A stretch of DNA of 64,000 nt from Sinohyriopsis cumingii (lineage: Eukaryota; Mollusca; Bivalvia; Unionida; Unionidae), in NCBI GenBank assembly GCA_028554795.2, contig CM068835.1, positions 62,955,719 to 63,019,718 of the forward strand, in the 5' to 3' direction. The notes beneath the pieces are model-generated. The model was not told the origin of the DNA. It was given only the letters and a program-made list of their open reading frames with translations, and ran no database searches. Below, one piece after another: positions 54,973-64,000 of this stretch; the stretch's first letter is position 1; each line of letters opens with the position of its first letter. The position numbers were made by a program, and so were the translations under genes.

Positions 54973-55174
54973 GGAATGTTGCGAACCCCATTTTACACAT
55001 AGATTCGGTAGCAATCAGTCCGACAAATGTGAAAATCCCAGGAACTCTCAACCTAACCTTCCAGGTAACAGTACTCAGACCAATCACGGGGAATCTTAGC
55101 GTTGACATTAACTTGAAGAAATCAGTGTGGCTCATTGACTTTCCTATACCTTGTCTATCCGAGATAGGGAGCTG
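54973..55174 (+). CDS. GM2-activator-like (ML-domain) protein, internal exon
   Basis: Host gene. The acceptor TTTTCCAG ends at 54972, and the exon begins two bases into a codon's remainder (phase 1). It reads PILHIDSVAISPTNVKIPGT, LNLTFQVTVLRPITGNLSVD and LKKSVWLIDFPIPCLSEIGS, the first two-thirds of the lipid-binding ML fold of GM2 activator. The donor GTAAGT starts at 55175 after two bases of a Cys codon. With the exons at 59.14 and 60.73 kb, seven cysteines are encoded; an eighth would come from the missing upstream exon, matching the four disulfides of GM2 activator. Such secreted or lysosomal proteins lift glycolipids out of membranes for hydrolases. It has an N-glycosylation sequon (NLT). 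Translation stays open across both junctions. Confidence 0.85.
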
Positions 55175-55306
55175 GTAAGTGTGAGATCGAAAGCTTGTTT
55201 GTACTCACAAGTTACAGAAAAATCAAACAGAAAAATGAAGAAGAAGAGATATCTTGAACTGAACGAGAAGCAAATAATGTTGTCCTAGGGACAGTGGATA
55301 CATACA

Positions 55307-55436
<130 letters not shown>

Positions 55437-55785
55437 GTAATTTATTTCGTGCGTATAGCTTAAAATATGTTTCCCGGCTTCCTCTCGAGATTTTCACAAG
55501 TATAACGAAGAATAAAACCCGTTGAATTTATAATGCAAGAACGGGACGAGTTTTGTAAATTAAGTGTCAGTCCATGAATACTGTGTTCAGTGCTCATATC
55601 ACAACTTTTGCATACAATGTTTATTATTGACATTGCATATGATATCATGTTAGACAGCCACTGTTTTGCTCCTTTGTCAGCTTTCGCTTGATATTTAATT
55701 TCTGTTATTTTAGTGCCGAATGTATAACAAAAAAGTTGTACGTGTGACTTGAATTTTAACGTATGTTCAACAAGTGTTCAGTCAA

Positions 55786-56028
55786 ATTGCTACGATGTCT
55801 GCAGTATGGCAATTTAAAGTGATGTCTAGCACTGAGGCATCATGATGCACACATGTAGCATCCTGTCCCACCCAGTCATAGTATACTGATACCAGACTGA
55901 CCAGTCCTAACACTAACCTGTAAATGATGAGCTCCAAGCGAGGCATATGCTAGTACCATTTCGTAAGTCTTTGGTTTTATTCGACCGGGGTTGGAAGCTG
56001 CGACCTCCCGCATCAGAGGAGAATACAA
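55786..56028 (-). repeat. tRNA-derived SINE (family 1), inverted copy
   Basis: The minus strand matches the body of the SINE at 50.17 kb: GTTAGTGTTAGGACTGGTCA, GACTGGGTGGGACAGGATG and CTGCAGACATCGTAGCAA. The tRNA-like head at 56.00-56.03 is degraded (CTCTGATGCGGGAGGTCG). An independent, older insertion. Confidence 0.8.
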
Positions 56029-56968
56029 AGAGTGTACGTTTGCTAAAAATTTGCTTAACAAATAGTTGATTAGCTAACTTAAGAATAACATTTCGTTATA
56101 TCCTTTTGGTTTTGTACTTAAGTAAATAAACCTTGGATACATTGTCCAAGTTAATTGCCAGTTTAGAAACCTTGCGTCCATTTGTTATACTCTTTAATAC
56201 GTTGAACATCGCCATCTTCCTGATCGTTTATACTGGCTATTCAGTATTCTACAACGTGTATGTCATATATACGTCCTGGCCGTTCTAAGATGGGACAACA
56301 TGTGCGTTACAATGCTACTTCCGACGACAAGTAAGGAAATGATCCTTGTATAGTCGCATCGTCAAATATTTCATTTGTAGCCCATGGAAGTAAGTGACAA
56401 AATCTCACAAAACTAAACGTACTGGACAAAAAAGGATCGTGTTAAGGAAATAATCGATATGACAGAATATATGATAAAGAACAGTGCACAACTGGTGCCA
56501 AACCAACCCAAGCGCTTGTCAAAAACATTTATTTTAATTATAAACTCAATGGTGAAAGTTGGCTCAAAAACAAAAAATAATGCAATTTCTAACATCCAGA
56601 ATGCACAGCGAAATTCTAGATCTCGAATGAAATATTACAACCAGGATGTCGAATTTTGTGAGTGATGGAAATAATTAATTTGATGACCTACTAACGCCTT
56701 CGATTAGGAGCAAGTTTTATAACCTATCTAGAATTGCCAGCATTAAAATGTAACAACACGCAAGATCATTCAACTTTTATTTTGTCATTAAATTTACTAG
56801 TAAAGACATGTCGATTTTGTACAGTACTCTGATGTTTGTGTTTTTCTTTTGTTATGTTTGCATCTGTGGAATTGTTATTTTGTGGTTTTTGCCCCTGAAC
56901 AACGAAGCGGTAAAAGCGATTTGCTTGGTTTCGCATCAGTATTGCACTGTGGTTTCCTCGTTTATTGG

Positions 56969-56969
<1 letters not shown>

Positions 56970-57043
<74 letters not shown>

Positions 57044-57045
57044 TA
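56970..57045. repeat. (TA)n microsatellite
   Basis: A TA run of about 32 units with a short ACACAC interruption at its right end. Confidence 0.95.
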
Positions 57046-57386
57046 ATGGGTTCAGTATAGTGGTATATCACGGTAGTGAAAGTTATTTAGTTTTCTGAAC
57101 CAAATGAAGAGTAGACTTTTACTGGTAAATTTCTTATTTAGACGAAATATTTAAAAAACTAAGGAATTTCTTTATAAACAATTACCAGAAGCCATCGACA
57201 TTACATATACTACAATTAAACTAACAGTCACCCAAAGTAGGTGGCAGCTTGTGTCGTGTACACTCACAAAACAAATCACATTTCATAAACAATTATGTCA
57301 AAATGGCACGTTCTGAATAACTGTAAATGAATTCTTAATGCAAAGGTGAAAAGGTACAAAACCATGTAGGTGCTATAACATGAATC

Positions 57387-57425
<39 letters not shown>
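57387..57425. repeat. (GATA)n microsatellite
   Basis: About ten perfect GATA units. Confidence 0.95.
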
Positions 57426-57426
<1 letters not shown>

Positions 57427-57617
57427 CACGCAGTGATGTGTGTTTTGCATAATGTGTGCTAACTGTGCTAACTGTCAATACAAACTGAGAAATTCTGCAG
57501 TGTCTATCATGAAGACGTCATTGAAAACTAGATGTTTCACTGCTAGATTCTTCTTAGAACTGATGACCTCATAAACTGAAAAGCTAGACTGTATATATAG
57601 AGTTGTTGTAGGTTGTA

Positions 57618-57728
57618 AGAGTTCTCACATATCCACGTAGGCCGAATCCGAGACTCGAACCCACGCAGACAGAGGTGAAATGGCAGTGATCCGTAACGGA
57701 GAGCGCTTTAGACCACTCGTTTACTCGG
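57618..57728 (-). repeat. tRNA-derived SINE fragment (family 2)
   Basis: The minus strand carries GAGTGGTCTAAAGCGCTCTC (box A side) and GGGTTCGAGTCTCGG (box B), nearly identical to the head at 2.36-2.45 kb. The left edge abuts a (TA)n(GA)n tract at 57.74 kb. Confidence 0.7.
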
Positions 57729-57735
57729 GGTTCCC

Positions 57736-57737
<2 letters not shown>

Positions 57738-57819
<82 letters not shown>
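57738..57819. repeat. (TA)n followed by (GA)n microsatellite
   Basis: About 26 TA units (57738-57789) run directly into about 14 GA units (57791-57819). Confidence 0.95.
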
Positions 57820-57821
<2 letters not shown>

Positions 57822-59142
57822 CACAGACACAGAGAAAGACAAAGATATCTCTATGTTTCCTTTCTCAATAGGCCACCTTGGATAATATGTTTCCTTACAC
57901 AAAAGGCCACGTTCCACCATCTTCTTCTACATCTAAATATATTGTTGCAGTACGATAAGCAGAGACAGGTGTTCTCCCTTTTTCAGATGTATTATATATT
58001 ATCCAAAGACTCTTTTTCGCTGAAGGATTTTCTCTTCCTACGGTACTCATAACACGCCTCTCCCCATTTGTTTAAGTGCAATTTATCTTTGTGTGAATGG
58101 TCCGGGAAGAATAGTTTTCTTCTGAGTTGTGATCTACACCCAGTCCACTTTGAATCACTTCCGGACTTTTAAGCTGCTCTCACCCGCATCATTCGCATCA
58201 TTCGTTTCGTCAGTAAAATTAAAACACATTATTTTATTATTATACAGTATTGGGCACATGTTACCTGTCAGTGTCATCCAGGCAGTTTACCGAAGTTGTG
58301 AAAGGGGTTAAATAAGTATGTCGAGTAATTGCTCTATAGAACGTATATTCAATTGCATATCTAGTAATTCATAACAAGCGTACCTTATGCACCTATTTTC
58401 TATGTGTAGACCATTTAGACGTCGACTATATCACATTTTATCCATGAAGGCTAGCTAACTTCTGCAATTAATCCGCACAAAGATACCCTGGATGCTGCTT
58501 TTGGATAGAGTCATGCAACGAAAATCCGTTTAGCATGCATTTTCTGCTGTTTCTAAACTTTATATTGAATAACTTAAAAAAACAAAATTGAGAATTTTTA
58601 TGTAGGACAATATAATTGCTATCTCTGGGCTAAAATTATGGAATATTTCACATGAGAATTTATTAAGTTAATTAAGAAACCCATCTGTGTTTACTGATGT
58701 CTGCCTTTTCTAAGAGAGCACTAAGTTCCATATATTAACATCATGCGAAAAAATTCAGAACTCCGACGGCTTGGAAGATTTTCCACTTTATGTCTTATTC
58801 TTACATAAGAAGCTACGAGTTACTTGAATTCGTTAATACTTTAACTACCCCTACACAATACTATTTTGTCTCTACACACGCAGTAAAATAAGCTTAAATA
58901 CAAGTAAGTTCCATATTTGAACCTCTATGATATGTTAATAATGTTTCCTTAAATTATATAACAATTTACATTGGGTCAGAAATCGAGCTTTCAATTTGAA
59001 TTAAAAAACAAACGTAGAATAAGTTTCGAGAGTTTTGTTTTTATTTATTTAAAATATGAAATAAGCAGTACAGAGAAGATATGCATTGACTTAGACTTAT
59101 GTCTGTTGTCTAAAGTATAACCAGATTATCTGTTTTCTCCAG

Positions 59143-59314
59143 CTCCTACAATTTGTGTGACTGGCTTTCCAAGCAACAAGACACTCAATGTCCTCTGAAA
59201 CTACAAGCACGTAACATCAATTGCACTTGTCCATTTCAACCGGGCACGTACCGAGTCGACGGTGAAACATTTCCGATTCCCGATATACCACAAGGACTTA
59301 GCAGTCTTGTCGAA
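59143..59314 (+). CDS. GM2-activator-like protein, second recognised exon
   Basis: The acceptor CTCCAG ends at 59142. One base completes the Cys codon from the previous exon, then SYNLCDWLSKQQDTQCPLKL, INCTCPFQPGTYRVDGETFP and DIPQGLSSLVE. The Cys-x-Cys-Pro-Phe-x-x-Gly-x-Tyr block is diagnostic of GM2 activator. An NCT glycosylation sequon is present. Donor GTAAGG at 59315, phase 0. Confidence 0.9.
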
Positions 59315-60727
59315 GTAAGGGCTTTCATTTTGCATGTTTTCTTTCGTCCTCATCTACGAATATTAAGAGGAATGCACAACCGTTTATTTAAGCAAACACA
59401 CACACACACACATGTGTGTGTGTGTGTGTCTTGTATTATTGTCAGATCCGTATGTATTTGGCATATATTTATATATTATTACTGTCAACGTTTGTGAGTT
59501 TTGAAACGTGACAGCAATATGCTTCATCCGTTTATTTACATTTGTTTAACCTGCGTTAAAATCTCAAAGATTTTCTTGAAATGTCGAGCACAAGCTGACT
59601 GAAGGAACGGTTTCGTTTTCTTCGGTTATTGATTTATTAAAAACTACTCGAACACAGCGCACGAACATTAATCTGGATCTATAGCATTGCTAGAAATATA
59701 CAACTATCAGCTACGCCTTTTCCGAAAACAAAATTTCGCCACAGATAAACCACATGCTCAATTCTCCATTTCACTGACGTTAGACCAAATGACAATAAGT
59801 TTTATATCTTTGGCTTGGATTTCGAAACGATCCGGTGTAATTGCAGATTCAACCAAGCAGTGACAGATGAATAAATATGTCCTAAAATACAAACTTATCA
59901 ACGATCCTTCAACCAACAAATCGTTTTCGGATATTTCTATATGACTAAATAGCAATCCATATATATAACGTCAAATGGAAAATTCGATACATATTTGTTT
60001 CTTATTGCTTAATAAGCGGATTAAGATATAATAACGTTACTTAGCCAAAGAGGCTACGACTTATTCCTGGAGAGCTGCAGTTGGCCAAAAACTTTCTTCA
60101 GTCCGAAGTTCTATTTGTCCTCTCTTCTACATAAAACGGGAAACCAACAATTGCATGTGCTATTAATTTCGCTTTTGGATAGCAGATACAGGTGCTACCA
60201 AGCTTTGCTTGCAATTTATAGTTTCCGTTGTCAATGTTTAAATATGCTTTAAAGCCTGTGTAGATCCGTATATTTCGTAATATATTTCTTTTAATTTATA
60301 TAGTCAAAATTTCTTGATTAAGGCTTGTAACTTAGCAGTATGTTTGGACTCAGCATCAAAGATGCTTACTTTTTAGTAGCATAATTTGCTGATAATGTGT
60401 TCGGTAGGAGGGAGTACACAGAACAGATAGTAAGTGATGGAATTATGAGAAATGTAAACAACGGCAAGAAATAATGCACTGCAATAGAACAATAAAATTG
60501 ACAATTCGTTTTAAGCTAAAGTAAATTTTATTTTGAAATATTTCCAATAATTTCTTATTACAAAGAATATAAGGCCAGGAATATTGCAAGTAGAGACATT
60601 AAGTTAAATTATTTGATTATTTTTTGCTTGTTAATAGGAAAGTTGATTAATATCCTTATCCGGGAATAATTGATTCAGGTAAACTGTAGTACAATTCGCA
60701 GCCATCTTCGTGTTTATTATTTTGCAG
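59315..60727 (+). other. Intron of the GM2-activator-like gene
   Basis: GT at 59315, AG at 60726-60727. Just inside, at 59395-59430, is a (CA)n(TG)n palindrome of about 36 bp that could form a hairpin. The remainder is AT-rich with no gene. Confidence 0.75.
59395..59430. repeat. (CA)n/(TG)n palindromic microsatellite
   Basis: ACACACACACACACACACA is followed directly by TGTGTGTGTGTGTGTG, a perfect inverted repeat. Confidence 0.9.
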
Positions 60728-60817
60728 GGAACATATAAGATCCGAGCAACACTGAGAGATACTGAAACAAATGGCGTCGTTGGGTGCAATAATATGGAAG
60801 TTGTCGTCAAAGCATGA
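60728..60817 (+). CDS. GM2-activator-like protein, terminal exon
   Basis: The acceptor TTTTGCAG ends at 60727. Thirty codons in phase 0: GTYKIRATLRDTETNGVVGC, NNMEVVVKA and stop TGA at 60815-60817. GTYKI...L...GxxxxGC is the usual last beta hairpin with the final cysteine of the GM2-activator fold. Confidence 0.9.
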   Translation, partial: GTYKIRATLRDTETNGVVGCNNMEVVVKA

Positions 60818-60950
60818 CCAATGCAACGCATATCTAAGAATATTTGAGAATAATGAATCAATACGACATTGTAGACAAAATATTGTCTACAAAGTGCGAA
60901 ATGTACATCTAATTTTCTTATTCACTTTTAATTTAAGACTATATTAGTTG

Positions 60951-60956
60951 AATAAA
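60951..60956 (+). terminator. Poly(A) signal of GM2-activator-like gene
   Basis: AATAAA 134 bases past the stop codon, a normal 3' UTR distance. Confidence 0.65.
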
Positions 60957-60959
60957 TAT

Positions 60960-63900
60960 ATTTTAAATTGTGTCATACGTGTTGCGTCTATTTTTTGTAC
61001 TCCATACGTTTTTCACGCTTAAAATTATTAATGAAGGTTATTTAAAAATGCCCATAAGTAAATAAATACTAGCGCAATAAAGGAAGATAGAATATAAGAA
61101 ACTGGTTGATGACTTTCAACTTTATTGGGTACTTATTTATCAGTGTGTTTGATTCTTCGTGGCATTCAATTATTTTATATCATAATCTTGTGCCTATCTG
61201 ATTTTGTCGACGTATTGTTCCTTGTATACTTTCATGTTGTTTGCAAGTAGTTCATGCAATTACATCTGCAAACGTATTATCTCAAAAATGTTGTATATGT
61301 GTATCATTTTATTAATTCCAAATGTGTTCATTTAGCAGATGCAAATATATTCTACGGTAATATTGTCAATACGCAGATAAATATTAGGTCTGATAAATTT
61401 ATAAACTCGTCATCAGTTTGTGGAAAGTACAAGTTGCACATTACTTCACCACAAGATTTCTCCAGACAAGTATATCATAGCAAGAAAGGCGAGAAAGGTA
61501 AATAAAGAAGACGTTAGAATGTATAACCTGTTATAATGGATATTGGATTTCAAAGATTTGCATATCTCGTAACACAAATTTACATCTCTGTAACCATATT
61601 TCCATTGTAAGTTGTCTGCATCTTTTTGATGCTTTCAAATATTGCTAATTTGTGTTGAACTTGACAGCTAATCATTGGGTTGCCATTTTTATATGATGAA
61701 CGACCCAATCATAGATATGTGTATTATTGTTCGCTGCACATTTCCGAAGCAATACGCACAATCAAACAATCAAAGAACTGAAAGTAATCTCGTCAGAACC
61801 AAAATATTGTTTGCCCAGATAAGAATAGTTAACCGCAGATTCAAGCATAGTCGGAATGGTGATAGGATACGATCATAAAGGCTATACTAAAGACTGTTTA
61901 GCAGTCCTTCTATATAAGACAAGTACAAAAGCAGTATAAATTGTGTATGTAGAGCAATACTGTTTTTGTTACCCACTGGACTAATACACGATCGTATGCA
62001 TGTCCCAGCATAAAGTGCCCCTTAAGTTTCTCCCTAGGTGTTACCGTTCACACCTGTGCAGCCTACACCTACAAACTCTTCAGATCACAGTGTGTATTAC
62101 ATGATATCCTTCTATACTCACTAATTAGTACAGCCATATTACTGTTACCTACAGGACGTCACGATTCCTATCATGTGACCCATATATGCAATCACTCGTG
62201 GACTATTATCAGTAATATCAGTGTTAGTTGTATACCAACCCCCATTTAAAACAATCAATCATTACACTTAGACTAGTACTATTTTCTCCCTAGCATGACA
62301 TTACATCAGCATACTATACGTTAGCTATTATTTGGAAGGAATATCTATTAGATTACACTCACTTTTTGGATATATTTTTAATTTATCTTGGTAAATATAT
62401 GACATAAATATTATTTGTATTTCGCTTTGTACCTACTACCCATAAGCTACCTACTAGAACACCACTGATATGCTTCGAAATAGTACTGCTACGTGCCTGC
62501 TTTTATATAGTAACCATTTCTTGATAGTCAGCAACTGAACTGATAGATATTCGTCAGCTCTAAACAGCTGCTGCTCTCTCTGATATGTTTACCTTTTTGA
62601 CAGTTTTATCCTCAGAGTTTATAAACAACTTCGACTTATCGGTAATTTGAATAGAAAAATGGTAAATTCCTCTATTTAAACTTTCTCGTTAAAAGTATAA
62701 TTTCGCAAGCCAAATGTTTTAAACTGCGAAGCTCAAATCGATTCTAGTTTAGTTTGGTATTTTAGATAATTTACATTGTGGAATGCCTCTTTATAATTAA
62801 AAACCAAGGAGCATGCGGTACAGTTTTTTTTCCGACCGTTGGGCATATCTAACCATGCCTTGAATCATGACATGAATCCATGCTCGTTCTTACTTTGTCT
62901 ACGTTTTTAAAATGTCATTTCAAGATCTCAGTCTCGATCTCTCGCGATCTCTTATATTTGATGCCGGTGCCTACTCTGCCTATTTGGTAATCCGGCACTG
63001 AACGGTTGTATCTGTCACTTATTCATTGTGAATATTACACATATAATCATATTTATGATACTTAATCACATGTTTGATACGTGTCACTTATAACAACTTG
63101 GTGGCAAAATAGTAATGTTGTTAAACATATTTGGGTCAAATCCAACTTTCAGAAAATATTAAGATTTAAATAAAGATATGAAAAAGTAACAAAAATACAC
63201 ATGGCATGTTTTTGTTATGTTCTAGCGTATTTAAATGTGTTAAGTATATGCATTCCTTTGTTAGACTGCGAACCATCTACCAATTTTTAGGAATCACCTT
63301 GTTTTTCGGTCTGAACTTTATTTAATTTCTCAAGTCCACTAAATATTTTCTGGTTGTTTAAGTGTGTTTTATGTGTACTGGCAATATCTGACATATATTT
63401 GTCCCAGGTGTTGCCTTCCCATTCGAAGTTTCTCTCCTTATTATACCAATATTACATCTTGAATATGGCAGTTTCAGATAAACACCTATTAATTTAATCA
63501 ACAGGCCCTCCAACGTCAGCACGATATTTTTACAGTATCACTGAAAGTGTAATCTTAATCATGTACATTAGTTACAGCTTTTAGACTGCTACTTATACGC
63601 CAACTAGCGTACACATAGCAAATTAATCTACTGTTAATTACTGGTCATTTAATTTTCGGGGAAGAGATCGGGATTTTCCTTTCCGCTGAATTATTTTATT
63701 TTCTTTTATCTCAATATAATTACTATTTTTTCCCAACAAAATCATCAATACAATACTATGTTATTTTTCTATAAATCAGACCATAATATTTTTTCCAGCC
63801 AGAAATTAAACATAACATTATCATGTCTGTACCCCGAAACATGGAATTGCTGGCCACTAATAAAATTGTCGTATACAGCGTTACTTATCACGTCAAGTTC

Positions 63901-64000
63901 AGAAATACCGCGGTATACCGCATTACAAAATGTTTAGTTGTAACAAGCTCTACCCCAATATTTTAAGAAAATCAGTACGCCTTAAAAACACTCAGTTCAT
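60960..64000. other. No gene recognised
   Basis: AT-rich intergenic DNA. Short frames at 61.25-61.50 and 61.67-61.88 kb lack domains, splice context or coding texture. No simple repeat longer than a few units was seen. Confidence 0.5.

Overview
The window is AT-rich, intron-containing animal DNA, most likely from a mollusc or another lophotrochozoan. Support for this comes from two families of tRNA-derived SINEs, long (TA)n, (GT)n and (CTT)n tracts, a spliced host gene for a GM2-activator/ML-domain protein (54.97-60.82 kb), and several generations of Polinton/Maverick-like virus-transposons. The phylum is an inference; nothing here fixes the species. || The centrepiece is one nearly full-length Polinton at about 19.9-35.6 kb, richer in GC than its flanks. 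Read from right to left on the minus strand it carries: protein-primed DNA polymerase B (30.94-34.97), a BIR-domain (IAP-like) gene (30.27-30.94), a cluster of three accessory genes of which two share an F-box-like motif (28.82-30.26), packaging ATPase (27.82-28.54), two adjacent paralogous hydrophobic/basic proteins (26.80-27.75 and 26.33-26.73), an integrase carrying an extra N-terminal module and a C-terminal chromodomain (24.53-26.28), a small membrane protein, minor capsid protein, a pX/pVI-like basic protein, major capsid protein, an acidic unknown and an adenain-type protease (20.46-20.97). One zinc-knuckle gene at the right end (35.11-35.55) runs the other way. The element is dead as assembled: polB, integrase, ATPase, the BIR gene and one accessory gene contain in-frame stops, and both capsid genes, polB, integrase and several small genes change reading frame, very often at homopolymer runs. 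No terminal inverted repeats or target-site duplication could be identified. || Two older relics lie to the left. At 15.37-17.70 kb is an internally deleted cousin of the main element. It keeps pieces of the ATPase (its N-terminal half now inverted), one paralogue gene, the pre-catalytic part of the integrase, and the membrane-protein/minor-capsid junction. At about 0.3-10.6 kb is a much more decayed relic of a different capsid-bearing lineage, with minor-capsid-like pieces, an adenain-like protease, a divergent double-jelly-roll-like capsid piece and several coding-like fragments, all on the minus strand. || Right of the Polinton is an isolated, textbook histone-type 3' processing stem-loop with no histone gene (35.75-35.79), then a Ty3/gypsy retrotransposon relic (36.36-39.95) whose integrase lies upstream of reverse transcriptase, the Gmr1-clade order. 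From 40 to 54.9 kb there is gene-poor DNA with degenerate segmental repeats (42-49 kb), a SINE and a 28-bp minisatellite. Three exons of the host GM2-activator-like gene follow, with microsatellites and SINE pieces in its introns. Beyond 61 kb no gene was recognised.
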